Assembly (NCBI GenBank): GCA_009694285.1
Contig: SHVK01000005.1
Location: forward strand, 1-64,000
Origin: Candidatus Nanopelagicaceae bacterium
Lineage (GTDB): Bacteria; Actinomycetota; Actinomycetes; Nanopelagicales; Nanopelagicaceae
DNA: 64,000 nucleotides
Direction of reading: 5' to 3'
Positions 1 through 8,688 of this stretch are shown here, piece after piece. Under the pieces are notes generated by a model that was given only the letters and a program-made list of their open reading frames with translations, did no database searches and was not told where the DNA came from. How positions within the stretch are numbered: the first letter of the stretch is position 1; each line of letters opens with the position of its first letter. The position numbers were made by a program, and so were the translations under genes.

Positions 1-501
1 ATCGAAAAACCCTTTCATCAACCAGATCGCCGCGGGCAAAGTAAATGTTGTGTACGCCAAAGCCAATCCAAATTTAGTGTCAAGCAGATTTAATTTCATC
101 ATCATGATGTAGATCGGAATCAACAAGAGCACGCCAGGAATTACCCGAACCAACATGTAAAAAAGCAAAATTCCTTGTTTGCCACCAAAGTTAGCGCGGG
201 ACAATGCATATCCAGCAAAAGTTCCTAGGGTCAAACTCATGACCATTGTCATCATACTTACAATAACGCTATTTCCTAGCAGATGCGGAAAATCCGTGTA
301 CTTCCACACTTCGCGGTACGCCTCAAAACCTAAATTTCCAAACATGAGTCCGGTGGGATGTTTTACAATTTCGATTTCGGGTCTAACCGAAGTGTATGCC
401 GTCCAAATCAATGGAAGGATAGAAAATAAAATAAGTGATCCAACTCCAACATTAATTGCGACAGTGCTGGGAGCGTATTTAGATTTACCAGTAACTGCCA
501 T
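1..501 (-). CDS. Carbohydrate ABC transporter permease, MalG/UgpE type (3' part outside window)
   Basis: Inner-membrane permease subunit of a CUT1-family sugar ABC importer. The frame is open from an ATG at 501 to the window edge and gives about 167 N-terminal residues, so the C-terminus is missing. Visible features are a first membrane segment soon after the N-terminus, a periplasmic stretch, hydrophobic segments around residues 80-100 and 120-145, and an LPAAIWLMKGFF stretch at the edge, which in MalG-type proteins lies just before the EAA loop that contacts the ATPase. The start overlaps the stop of the upstream permease by one base (TAATG), so the two are translationally coupled. The pairing with a MalF-type gene makes the family sure; the substrate cannot be told. 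Confidence 0.9.
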   Translation of the reverse strand, partial: MAVTGKSKYAPSTVAINVGVGSLILFSILPLIWTAYTSVRPEIEIVKHPTGLMFGNLGFEAYREVWKYTDFPHLLGNSVIVSMMTMVMSLTLGTFAGYALSRANFGGKQGILLFYMLVRVIPGVLLLIPIYIMMMKLNLLDTKFGLALAYTTFTLPAAIWLMKGFFD

Positions 502-1445
502 TATTTCTCCTTTCCGAAACCAACGGAACGGATATAAACCATTGCAAAACCACTAATTGCAATTAGAACAGCAACTGAAATTGCTGAGGCATAACCAAAA
601 TCAAAGGCTTGATACGCCTTTTTGAAAGCCAGCAACGGAACAACCATAGTTGAATCCCCTGGACCTCCTTCAGTCATTAACAAAACTAAAGTTGGTGAAT
701 TGATTAACTTGATTGCTTCTAAAATTGTTGAGACAAAAAGAACTGGCTTTAAAAGTGGCAACATTACATATCTAAAATGTTGAAAAGAGGAAGCGCCATC
801 AATTGCGGTTGATTCACGCAACTCGGCTGGAATTCCTTGGATACCGGCAAGAATGAACAATGTAAAAAATGGATAGGAGCGCCAAAGTTCTACAAAGAGA
901 ACTCCATAGAGCGCCTTATCCGGATCGGCCCAGATACCTTGACCGCCGATATCAATCCCGATGTGACCTACCAATATAGTTACAATTCCATATTGCGCAT
1001 CTAACATAAAGCGCCACATGTAAGCGGTTACTACTGGTGGCATAAACCAGGGAAGCATCACCGCGATCCGTGCGGCCCAGATAAATTTAGATTCACGACT
1101 TAAAAGCAATGCAGCCGCCATGCCCAAAGCGATTTGCGATATCAAACCATAGAAAGTGTATTTAAGAGTGTTTTTTGCGGCATTTGCAACATCCGGATCG
1201 GAGAGTACGGTGCGAAAATTTTCAAGTCCAATAAATTTTGCATCTGGACCTTTAAGCAATTCTAACTCTGAAAAACTTAATCTAATACCTCTATAAAGCG
1301 GATAAACAATAAATAATGCGACTAGTAAAAGACTTGGGACAAGCAAAATCCATGCAAATGCTTTGCCTTCCAGAACATTCAAAAATCTAGCTAAAGGATT
1401 CGCTCTCCGTTCGGAGTAACCAACTTTCCGGCGATCCTTTAACAT
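501..1445 (-). CDS. Carbohydrate ABC transporter permease, MalF/UgpA type
   Basis: Partner permease of the sugar importer, about 314 residues with six predicted membrane segments, the first following a basic N-terminus. The EAA loop reads ELRESTAIDGASSFQHFRYV at about residues 211-230, the docking site for the ATPase. I place the start at the ATG at 1445, preceded by GGGGGAG; an in-frame TTG at 1457 would add four residues. The gene has its own promoter at about 1518-1546, almost identical to the one before the enolase-family gene upstream. No ATPase or solute-binding gene is in the window; they presumably lie beyond base 1 or elsewhere. Substrate unknown; a sugar or sugar acid is likely from the neighbour. 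Confidence 0.9.
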   Translation of the reverse strand: MLKDRRKVGYSERRANPLARFLNVLEGKAFAWILLVPSLLLVALFIVYPLYRGIRLSFSELELLKGPDAKFIGLENFRTVLSDPDVANAAKNTLKYTFYGLISQIALGMAAALLLSRESKFIWAARIAVMLPWFMPPVVTAYMWRFMLDAQYGIVTILVGHIGIDIGGQGIWADPDKALYGVLFVELWRSYPFFTLFILAGIQGIPAELRESTAIDGASSFQHFRYVMLPLLKPVLFVSTILEAIKLINSPTLVLLMTEGGPGDSTMVVPLLAFKKAYQAFDFGYASAISVAVLIAISGFAMVYIRSVGFGKEK

Positions 1446-1517
1446 CCACTCCCCCAACTAATAGCAAGAAACTAGTAACAACCGCCGACGCAATGATTTA
1501 GAATTTGCTAAGACCGC

Positions 1518-1546
1518 AATTCTGGTGCATATGGGTGATTTGTCAA
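1518..1546 (-). promoter_or_regulatory. Promoter/operator before the sugar permease operon (copy 1)
   Basis: Read on the minus strand there is a perfect -35 TTGACA (1541-1546), a 17-base spacer and -10 AGAATT (1518-1523). Twenty-five of 29 bases, including most of the spacer (CACCCAT, TG, ACCA), match the element at 2820-2848. Spacer conservation suggests a regulator-binding site, not only two sigma-70-type promoters. Confidence 0.7.
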
Positions 1547-1586
1547 GAAAACGAGAACTCGTTCAATTGGATTTATCTTTCTCCGA

Positions 1587-2729
1587 TCAACCGACAAGAC
1601 CAGCATCTTCAGCACGCCCGTAGACATTTGCCAGCATCTTCATGGGTTTAGTAGATGGCGCATGACTTTCGAGATACTTTTCATCAAATACGATTCCGGC
1701 ACCGGGAGTTTTGTTAAGAACAATGCATCCATTCTCAATCTCCATTGGATTGATTAATGCAGCCTCCCTTCCCATTTCGAAAACCTCCATCATTACATGG
1801 TGCTTCCAAGTGGACGATAGATGCGCGATGCTGTTTCCGACATCGGGACCGGTAACAACAGGGCGGTCAAAAGCTGCTGCCATGTCCGCCACGATTCCCG
1901 CACCAGTAAAACCCGAGACGCCCGATTGGATTTGGATGACATCCCCGGCCCCATGTTGAAATAGCGGCACGAACTCCTGAGGGTCAGTGAAGTTCTCACC
2001 AGTTGCGACCGGAGCACGGACGCCTTCAGAAACGCGGCGAAGTCCTTCAAAATCGCGCCGAGGAACTGGTTCTTCAACCCAGAGAAAGTCGAAGTGTTTT
2101 TCTAAGAGCGAGACCCTTTGGATCGCCTGCTTCGGCGACCACCACTCGTTGGCGTCAATGATCAACTGAGCACGACCACCATTGGAACTGAGAGCTTCAA
2201 TCATCACGCGAAGGCGCCGCTCATCATCATCGGCGTTACGTCCAACTTTGAGCTTTCCGGCAGTTACACCTTTCGCTGCAAGTCCCGCGTAGAACTTGTA
2301 CAGATCTTCATCACTAAGTGGAAAATCCAATCCACTTGCGTAAGCGCGTACTGGCTTGCCGTTTCCGCCCAACTCTTTCCAGAGCGGAACTTCGTGGAGT
2401 TTTGCACGCAAGTCCCACAGTGCACGGTCGATCGCAGAGATACCTGCTGCCATAGGGCCATGCAGACCGTTTTTGAATGCCCGCGCGGTCATCCGATTCC
2501 AGGAGCTCCGGACAGAGCGCGGATCTGTTCCGATGACAAGATCTGCGAGACCAGAAAGTGTGTCCGCCGCGCTACCTACTCCAACACAGCAACCAGTGAC
2601 TCCCTCGTCTGTCCGTACAAAGACAGCTAGTTCCATTCCCTCGCTGGCTCCATCGGGGAGATTGACGTCCCCGATCATTCGATTCATTTGATATGTATAA
2701 GGAGTGAACGAAATCTCTGTAACAATCAC
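1587..2729 (-). CDS. Enolase-superfamily (mandelate racemase/muconate lactonizing) enzyme, likely sugar-acid dehydratase
   Basis: A 380-residue member of the mandelate racemase branch of the enolase superfamily, which abstracts a proton next to a carboxylate in a Mg-dependent way. Visible are the N-terminal capping domain, a K-x-K acid/base motif (KLK, residues 159-161) and metal ligands D192 (IIDANE), E219/E220 (WVEEP) and E245 (TGENF). The start is a GTG at 2729 with a near-perfect Shine-Dalgarno GGAGGTGA (2735-2742) five bases upstream. It heads the operon with the sugar ABC permeases, so it probably acts on an imported sugar acid; the substrate cannot be assigned. Sampled lines are 53-62% G+C against about 33% in the neighbouring lnt, suggesting recent acquisition. 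Confidence 0.88.
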   Translation of the reverse strand: MIVTEISFTPYTYQMNRMIGDVNLPDGASEGMELAVFVRTDEGVTGCCVGVGSAADTLSGLADLVIGTDPRSVRSSWNRMTARAFKNGLHGPMAAGISAIDRALWDLRAKLHEVPLWKELGGNGKPVRAYASGLDFPLSDEDLYKFYAGLAAKGVTAGKLKVGRNADDDERRLRVMIEALSSNGGRAQLIIDANEWWSPKQAIQRVSLLEKHFDFLWVEEPVPRRDFEGLRRVSEGVRAPVATGENFTDPQEFVPLFQHGAGDVIQIQSGVSGFTGAGIVADMAAAFDRPVVTGPDVGNSIAHLSSTWKHHVMMEVFEMGREAALINPMEIENGCIVLNKTPGAGIVFDEKYLESHAPSTKPMKMLANVYGRAEDAGLVG

Positions 2730-2734
2730 CTAAA

Positions 2735-2742
2735 TCACCTCC
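2735..2742 (-). promoter_or_regulatory. Strong ribosome-binding site fixing a GTG start
   Basis: GGAGGTGA on the minus strand lies five bases before the GTG at 2727-2729. It is one of the few near-perfect Shine-Dalgarno sequences in the window and supports the GTG start of the enolase-family gene. Confidence 0.8.
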
Positions 2743-2768
2743 ACGTTAACTTCTGTCTTAGCCAACTT

Positions 2769-2800
2769 AATTAGTTGATTAGTTAATTAGTTGATTAGTT
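2769..2800. repeat. Two perfect tandem 16-bp copies in the enolase-gene leader
   Basis: AATTAGTTGATTAGTT occurs at 2769-2784 and again at 2785-2800. Each copy is itself two 8-mers of the form (A/G)ATTAGTT, giving four 8-bp units on two helical faces. It lies between the promoter at 2820-2848 and the ribosome-binding site, so it would be transcribed in the 5' leader and could be an operator or an RNA element. Confidence 0.8.
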
Positions 2801-2819
2801 TGACTCTAATTCCATCCGT

Positions 2820-2848
2820 AATTGTGGTACAGATGGGTGGTTTGTCAA
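2820..2848 (-). promoter_or_regulatory. Promoter/operator before the enolase-family gene (copy 2)
   Basis: On the minus strand there is a perfect -35 TTGACA (2843-2848), a 17-base spacer and -10 ACAATT (2820-2825). It matches the element at 1518-1546 at 25 of 29 positions including the spacer. It overlaps the last codons of lnt, so it drives the sugar operon independently of the upstream gene block. Confidence 0.7.
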
Positions 2849-4281
2849 GGAACGCGGAAATACCTACGTTTCAAAATAGATAACAAAAAAATAACAAGTA
2901 CGGCGAAACAGCCTTGTTCTACCCAAGCACTTAGCCATTGGGCAGATGTATTAGCACTAGACAAATGCACTTCACCATAGAGAATTCCAGCATCATACTT
3001 TGGTAAAACTCTTACAACCTTCCCACCTTGATCAATTAATGCAGTATTGCCAACTGTTGAAACTACAACAATGTCGCGACCAAATTCAATTGCCCGAGCA
3101 CGGGTAATCTGTAACTGTTGATCGCTTTCCGAAGATTCACCAAAAGTCGCATTATTAGTTTGTGCAATTATTAAATTTGAATTGCTGCTTTCTTTTAGCA
3201 ACTTATCACTTAGAATTTCGAAACAAATTACCGGCAGAATTTTTGCATCTCTTACCTTAAAAATCTGAGACTTTTCTCCGGCTGCAAAATCTGTAACGTT
3301 TTTAGCTAAGGGCGAAATAAATTCGGCCAAAGATCGCAACGGCATAAATTCCCCGAATGGAGCCAATCCTCGTTTTTGATAGATTGCAGATGCGCCGCCA
3401 CCGCTATTTTTCGGCTCCCAAAGTATGGAGAGATTTGTTGGGCGAGAATTTTCACTTCCAACTCCACCGACAATTAATGGCTTAGAAAGAACGTTAACCA
3501 AACCATTTATTTGATCTTTTGCTTCTGTCAATGGATTTACATCAGAGGCATTTTCTGGCCAGATAAACAAATCAGGCTCAAAATTTGCAGGTCGGTTTGC
3601 TTGAGTCTTCCAATTTTTCGTTAATTCAAGATGATTTTTCAAAACTGCTATTCGTTGCGAATTGAAATCTAAACCTAAATCTGGAACTGATCCCTGAATA
3701 GCTGCTATTTTCAAAGAACTATCGGTGCTCGAAGAGTTATTTGGGATGAAAATGTTCGCAACTACTATTAGAAAAAGTGGAACATAGCGATAGTTAAACT
3801 CTATAAATGCTAAATAGATTAAAACGCCTATAAACACGACAACGAACGAGGCTAATGGGACGCCACCGAGTGAAAGTGTTTGAGAAAAAGGGGTATCCAC
3901 CACGATAAATCCGGCTCTCCCCCATCCAAAACCACCAAAAGGGTAATTACTGCGGAACCATTCCAAAATCACCCACAAGGAGGGCATTGTTATGAGCAAT
4001 ACCAATCCTTTCTGATTTGTAAACCAAGTGAAAGGTGCGATCAGTAATGCTTCACCTATAGCCAAAATAAGCCAAGGCCAGATTCCAACATAAGTGCTGG
4101 ACCAATGCAGCAGGGGCAATGTAAAGCCTAGTGAAAATACAAAGCCATCGATTGCCCGACTTCTGAAGGATTTTTTATGTGTTCGTCGGATTATCAACGC
4201 TAGAGCTATGGGTAAAAAAATCCAAATACTTATTGGCGCAAAAGCCATCTGTGCCAAAATGCCGTAAAAAAATGCAAACAT
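2845..4281 (-). CDS. lnt: Apolipoprotein N-acyltransferase
   Basis: Transfers a third acyl chain to the N-terminal cysteine of diacylated lipoproteins in the cytoplasmic membrane. The 478-residue protein has about seven N-terminal hydrophobic segments (to about residue 180), a carbon-nitrogen hydrolase domain, and one C-terminal membrane segment. The nitrilase-type triad is visible: E243 (WPENASD), K303 (YQKRGLAPFGEF) and C353 (PVICFEIL). It is the last gene of the pafB-to-lnt block, two bases after the exonuclease gene, so it is probably co-transcribed. A likely client made in this window is the cyclophilin lipoprotein at 11697. Confidence 0.93.
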   Translation of the reverse strand: MFAFFYGILAQMAFAPISIWIFLPIALALIIRRTHKKSFRSRAIDGFVFSLGFTLPLLHWSSTYVGIWPWLILAIGEALLIAPFTWFTNQKGLVLLITMPSLWVILEWFRSNYPFGGFGWGRAGFIVVDTPFSQTLSLGGVPLASFVVVFIGVLIYLAFIEFNYRYVPLFLIVVANIFIPNNSSSTDSSLKIAAIQGSVPDLGLDFNSQRIAVLKNHLELTKNWKTQANRPANFEPDLFIWPENASDVNPLTEAKDQINGLVNVLSKPLIVGGVGSENSRPTNLSILWEPKNSGGGASAIYQKRGLAPFGEFMPLRSLAEFISPLAKNVTDFAAGEKSQIFKVRDAKILPVICFEILSDKLLKESSNSNLIIAQTNNATFGESSESDQQLQITRARAIEFGRDIVVVSTVGNTALIDQGGKVVRVLPKYDAGILYGEVHLSSANTSAQWLSAWVEQGCFAVLVIFLLSILKRRYFRVP

Positions 4282-4283
4282 GA

Positions 4284-5204
4284 TTAGAGCTCTAGAGCGC
4301 TTAGGAGGCGTTTCACTGAGGATTCAATTCCGTGATTCTTAGCGAGTATTTCCAATGCTTTTGAATTAGGTGCCTTTTTTGGCAACACGAAAGGACCTTT
4401 AGGTAATCTAAGATTAGCAACGCAATTGACGACTACTTCTGCCCTTCGTAGGTAATTAGTACTTTCAACGATCTTCTTTTGCAAAGCGCCGCTCAAAATC
4501 GGGTTGGAATCCTGAGCAGCGGTAATTACCTCCTCAATAGATGCAAAATTATTTGCGATTATCGCTGCTCCCTTGGGACCAATTCCACGGGCGCCCGGAA
4601 GGCCATCAGAAGGGTCGCCACGGAAAGTTGCAAATAAGGCGTAACGATCCCCCGGTATCTCATATTTGTTTTTAATCCATTTCAAATCTACCAACTCATG
4701 TTGTGAAATACCTTTAGCAATATAAGCCACTTTTATTTTTCGCTTATCGTCAACAAGCTGGAAAAGGTCGCGATCCCCTGTAACAATAAATGTTGGTCCG
4801 GGTTCGCGCACAGATAAAGTTGCAATTACATCATCAGCTTCATAATCGTCAATCCCAATTAACGGAATTCCGATCAAATCTAAAACTTCCATAATCACCG
4901 GCACTTGCGCTTCAAGAATTTCTAACTCCTCAGCCGCCTCACTCATTGATCCATCTTCAGATTCTTCTTCAGCCCGGTTAGCTTTGTACTCTGGAATTAA
5001 CTCAGTTCTCCATGATGGACGCCAATCACCATCTAGGCAGGCAACAATTCGATCAGGTTGATAAGTAATAGCCATCCTGGCAACCGAATCTAAATAACCC
5101 CTGATGGCATTAACTGGTTGACCTGATGGGGAAACCATTGATTGGGGTAAACCGTAGAAAGCTCGGTACCACAGCGACGCACTATCTAGAAGTAAGAGTG
5201 TCAT
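4284..5204 (-). CDS. Stand-alone 5'-3' exonuclease (Pol I N-terminal/FEN-like)
   Basis: A 306-residue nuclease equal to the 5' nuclease domain of DNA polymerase I, which removes flaps and RNA primers. Acidic metal ligands are visible at D7 (LLLLDSAS), D58/D60 (LDGD), the EADD cluster (122-125), D144/D146 (TGDRDLF) and D197/D200 (GDPSDGLPG). The helix-hairpin-helix RGIGPKGAA at about 206-214 binds DNA. The start overlaps the helicase stop (ATGA), so the two are translationally coupled. Helicase plus exonuclease in one operon is recurrent in Actinobacteria; a joint repair or RNA-processing role is inference. Confidence 0.9.
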   Translation of the reverse strand: MTLLLLDSASLWYRAFYGLPQSMVSPSGQPVNAIRGYLDSVARMAITYQPDRIVACLDGDWRPSWRTELIPEYKANRAEEESEDGSMSEAAEELEILEAQVPVIMEVLDLIGIPLIGIDDYEADDVIATLSVREPGPTFIVTGDRDLFQLVDDKRKIKVAYIAKGISQHELVDLKWIKNKYEIPGDRYALFATFRGDPSDGLPGARGIGPKGAAIIANNFASIEEVITAAQDSNPILSGALQKKIVESTNYLRRAEVVVNCVANLRLPKGPFVLPKKAPNSKALEILAKNHGIESSVKRLLSALEL

Positions 5205-7831
5205 GCGACTTGGTTGGAGTATGCGATTACTCCGCGTTTTAGCAATTTTGTCGCTTCGCTAGCAGCAAAAGACAATGGATTTGATAACGCTGAGATTTGC
5301 GTCAATAAATCGAGAAGTTGTTTCATCTGTCTTACAAAATCACCGGCTGTTAAATCAGTATTTTCTAATACTTCACTCAACGTTGCACCGCTAGCCCAGC
5401 GATAAGTCGCCCAAGTTAATCCAGTATCAAGTTGTCGCATAGTGTCTAATCTATTTTTCGATTCTAGAGCATGTATCGCAAACCAGATCCGATCCATCGC
5501 CTTGGTTGCTTCTAAAATTGCCCCTTTAGGGGTTTTCATCTTTGCTTCATCATCATTACGGGCTTGAAAAATAATCGCCGAAAGTACTGATGCCAATTCT
5601 GCAGGGGTTAATTCATTCCAAATTTTTTGACGAAGTGATTCAGAGACCAATAAATCAAACTCTGAATAAATATTTGCAAGTATCTTCCCTTCTGGTGCGA
5701 TAACTTCACCATTAATATAATCCAATTCACCAAGAACTGAACAAATTTGATCGAAAGTTCTAGGGATTACATGCGTTCGATTTTCCACTCTTTTTTGTAA
5801 ATCGATGATCTCGCGCTCTAACCGATCAGAACGTTCTGAGATTCGAGCATGCTCTTCACGATCATTACACGCATGACACGGATGGGATCTCATCGATGTT
5901 CTCAATTCAATTAAAACCGAATCTTCTTCCTCAACAGCGGCATTACGTTTGACACCACTTTGACGAAAAAGATCCAACCATTGGGATTTATCCTTTGCGT
6001 TTTTGTGACTTAACCCCCCGGGAATCTTTAATTGACCAACAACGTTGACGCCGTATTGACAATCATTTGGACTTAAACGATGCACTCGTTTATCGAGAGT
6101 TATAACTAGTGGTCTGGCATATTCATGACCACGTTCTATAACTAATGCAATACCGTTGCGGCGTCCTCCTCCGATTGCCAAAATAGCACCCCTATTAACT
6201 CCACCTAATGTTTCGATTACTTGAGGTAGGGAGGCCTTGGTGTTCCGATCTCTCTTTTCGTACTCCTTGATCTGTCGTCTGATCGCCGCATAGGAAGCGA
6301 AATCGCCTAAGTGACAATCAATCTCCTTATTAATCTCGCGAATAGCACTTTCATTTTTAGAAATCTGCCGAGCAATTCCTACAACCGATCTATCTGCTTG
6401 GAATTGAGCAAAGGAGGAAGCCAATAGTTCTCGCGCAGTATTTTTACCGGAAGTAGAAAGCAGATTTACGGCCATGTTGTAGGTTGGATAAAAAGAAGAT
6501 CGCAATGGGTAAGTTCTTGTAGTAGCTAATCCAGCCAAACTCGGGATGTCAACCTCTGGGCTCCAAACAATCACCGCATTACCTTCGATATCGATGCCGC
6601 GTCTTCCGGCTCGACCGGTTAGCTGAGTGAACTCCCCAGGAGAAATTTCAACATGAGCTTCGCCATTCCATTTAGTTAATTTTTCAAGTACTACGGTTTT
6701 TGCTGGCATATTTATACCTAAAGCCAAAGTCTCGGTAGCAAAAACAACGCGGATATAGCCAGCTTGGAAGAGTTCTTCAGTTAACTCCTTAAATGGTGGA
6801 ATTAATCCGGCATGGTGTGAAGCAATCCCTCGCTCGAGCGCTTTGGACCACTCGCCAAAATTTAACGCACTTAAATCTTCAGGAGCGATCACATTAGCCA
6901 ACACTTCTATTCTTGAACGGATTATTGACTTTTCCTCGCTAGAAGTTAAATCTAGTTTTGCACAGGATTTAACCGCTGCATCACAAGCAGCACGACTAAA
7001 AATGAAAAATATGGCCGGAAGCATATTGCGTTCGGCTAATTTATGGACTATCTCACTTCTCGGAAGTTGCCGATACTCATTTCGCATATCTCGATTTCGA
7101 TAAACTTTCTGGTAATTTTGTGAAATCCGCACGAGATCTTTATTAGGCGAAATACCCTCAGCTAAAAGTGGAAAAAAATCATTTCCTTGTAAAACGTACT
7201 GATGTAATGGAACCGGCCGAGTCTCACTTAAAATTATTCTAATTTCCCCTCTAACGGTGGTTAGCCATTCACCAAACTCTTCGACGTTGGATACCGTTGC
7301 TGATAGTGAGATGACCGGAATTTCTTGCGGTAGATGAATCAGAATTTCTTCCCAAACCGCTCCCCTGAATTTATCCCCCAAAAAGTGGACCTCATCAAGA
7401 ACGACAAAGCCTAAATTTTCTAACGTATCTGATCCTGCATAAATCATATTTCTGAGCACTTCTGTTGTCATAACAACGATTGGAGCTTCTCCGTTGACAG
7501 AAACATCTCCCGTTAAGAGCCCAACATGATCCGATCCATAGCGTTCAACAAACTCTGAATATTTTTGATTAGATAAAGCCTTAATTGGCGTAGTGTAAAA
7601 AACTTTCTTGCCTCTTTCATAAGCTAAAAATGTCGCAAATTCACCAACCACAGTTTTTCCAGCTCCCGTGGGGGCAGCTACCAATACCCCGAAACCATCT
7701 TCAAGTGCATGACAAGCCTCAACCTGAAAATCATCAGGGGTGAATGAAAGATTGGAAACAAATCTTTGAAACTCTGGGTGAGAAACCCGATTTTTACTTG
7801 CCGCAAAACGGGCTGAAGGCGAACTCTCCAT
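5201..7831 (-). CDS. helY: Ski2/Mtr4-like DEVH-box helicase
   Basis: An 876-residue superfamily 2 helicase resembling mycobacterial HelY and eukaryotic Ski2/Mtr4 RNA helicases. Motifs in order: Walker A PTGAGKT (54-60), the DEVH box in VVLDEVHFLG, LSATVSN, ATETLALGINMPAKTVV, and motif VI QLTGRAGRRGID. A C-terminal DSHCT-like region follows. It sits between the lipid kinase gene (TAATG overlap upstream) and the 5'-3' exonuclease gene (ATGA overlap downstream). Placement beside tatC/tatA and pafBC matches the usual actinobacterial order. Whether the substrate is RNA or DNA cannot be told from sequence. Confidence 0.93.
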   Translation of the reverse strand: MESSPSARFAASKNRVSHPEFQRFVSNLSFTPDDFQVEACHALEDGFGVLVAAPTGAGKTVVGEFATFLAYERGKKVFYTTPIKALSNQKYSEFVERYGSDHVGLLTGDVSVNGEAPIVVMTTEVLRNMIYAGSDTLENLGFVVLDEVHFLGDKFRGAVWEEILIHLPQEIPVISLSATVSNVEEFGEWLTTVRGEIRIILSETRPVPLHQYVLQGNDFFPLLAEGISPNKDLVRISQNYQKVYRNRDMRNEYRQLPRSEIVHKLAERNMLPAIFFIFSRAACDAAVKSCAKLDLTSSEEKSIIRSRIEVLANVIAPEDLSALNFGEWSKALERGIASHHAGLIPPFKELTEELFQAGYIRVVFATETLALGINMPAKTVVLEKLTKWNGEAHVEISPGEFTQLTGRAGRRGIDIEGNAVIVWSPEVDIPSLAGLATTRTYPLRSSFYPTYNMAVNLLSTSGKNTARELLASSFAQFQADRSVVGIARQISKNESAIREINKEIDCHLGDFASYAAIRRQIKEYEKRDRNTKASLPQVIETLGGVNRGAILAIGGGRRNGIALVIERGHEYARPLVITLDKRVHRLSPNDCQYGVNVVGQLKIPGGLSHKNAKDKSQWLDLFRQSGVKRNAAVEEEDSVLIELRTSMRSHPCHACNDREEHARISERSDRLEREIIDLQKRVENRTHVIPRTFDQICSVLGELDYINGEVIAPEGKILANIYSEFDLLVSESLRQKIWNELTPAELASVLSAIIFQARNDDEAKMKTPKGAILEATKAMDRIWFAIHALESKNRLDTMRQLDTGLTWATYRWASGATLSEVLENTDLTAGDFVRQMKQLLDLLTQISALSNPLSFAASEATKLLKRGVIAYSNQVA

Positions 7832-8688
7832 TAGCGTAAAACCTTCAACTGGCTGTGCGAAATAGACACATCAAGTGGTAACTCACCAATCCGTTCTCCA
7901 TCTGCATAAGCAACAGCGTTTGCTTTTATCTGAATTGAACGACCTTGCAAAATAGAAACTGCGGGATGGGTTACATGCAAGCCTTTAAAGACTGATGGAA
8001 ATATTCGGATAAATTCCAATTTAGGAACTGGCGCTAAAATCATGATGTCAAGCAACCCGTCTTGAAGATCTGCTGCTGGACAAACTTTCATTCCCCCACC
8101 ATATGACAGACCGTTAGCAATGGCGATTAACATCGCTTTAGTTTGCAAGCGTTTCCCATCGATAACTATTTCGTAACTTCTTGGTTTGAATCTTGGCAAC
8201 TCAAGGAGCATCGCAATGTTGTACTTCATTTTGCCACGTGGCCATTTTAATTTATTCGCACGTTCGTTTACGATCGAATCAAATCCAGTAGAGCAGATGG
8301 CAGCAAAATACTCTTGGCCGACTTTCCCTAAATCTATATATTCGACGCTAGCAGAACTAATATTTTCAATATTTCCAATCGGATCATCGAGTGGTAAGCC
8401 AAGAGCGCGAGCAAAATCATTTCCGGTGCCAGCCGGGATTAATCCGATGGCGTTATCTTTAATATTGTTTATTGCGGCATGGACCATGCCATCGCCACCA
8501 ATTATTATTATCTTTGCTTCAGGATTTTCAATTAGGGTTTGAGTTAGCGATATTAGAGATTGCTTAAGAGTATTGGTAGAGATCAAATAATACTCAACAT
8601 GGTTATTATTCAAGTAAGTTTCGATAATGGAGAGCACTTTTGCGCCTTTTCCACGACCTGAACTGGGATTGGCAAAAAGAATCAACAT
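7831..8688 (-). CDS. Diacylglycerol kinase-family lipid kinase
   Basis: A 285-residue soluble lipid kinase (DagK/YegS/BmrU family) that phosphorylates diacylglycerol or a related lipid with ATP. The nucleotide-binding GGDG (64-67) and GTGNDFAR (87-94) motifs are clear, with the family's C-terminal beta-sandwich after about residue 130. The stop overlaps the helY start (TAATG) and the start directly follows the tatC stop, so it is an inner gene of the operon. The exact lipid is unknown; diacylglycerol recycling or phosphatidylinositol-linked glycolipid synthesis are the usual proposals. Confidence 0.9.
   Translation of the reverse strand: MLILFANPSSGRGKGAKVLSIIETYLNNNHVEYYLISTNTLKQSLISLTQTLIENPEAKIIIIGGDGMVHAAINNIKDNAIGLIPAGTGNDFARALGLPLDDPIGNIENISSASVEYIDLGKVGQEYFAAICSTGFDSIVNERANKLKWPRGKMKYNIAMLLELPRFKPRSYEIVIDGKRLQTKAMLIAIANGLSYGGGMKVCPAADLQDGLLDIMILAPVPKLEFIRIFPSVFKGLHVTHPAVSILQGRSIQIKANAVAYADGERIGELPLDVSISHSQLKVLR

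Noticed and set aside
2118-2630. 170-codon open frame opposite the enolase-family gene
   Set aside because: It is a shadow of a gene with clear catalytic motifs; composition is not protein-like and it has no ribosome-binding site.
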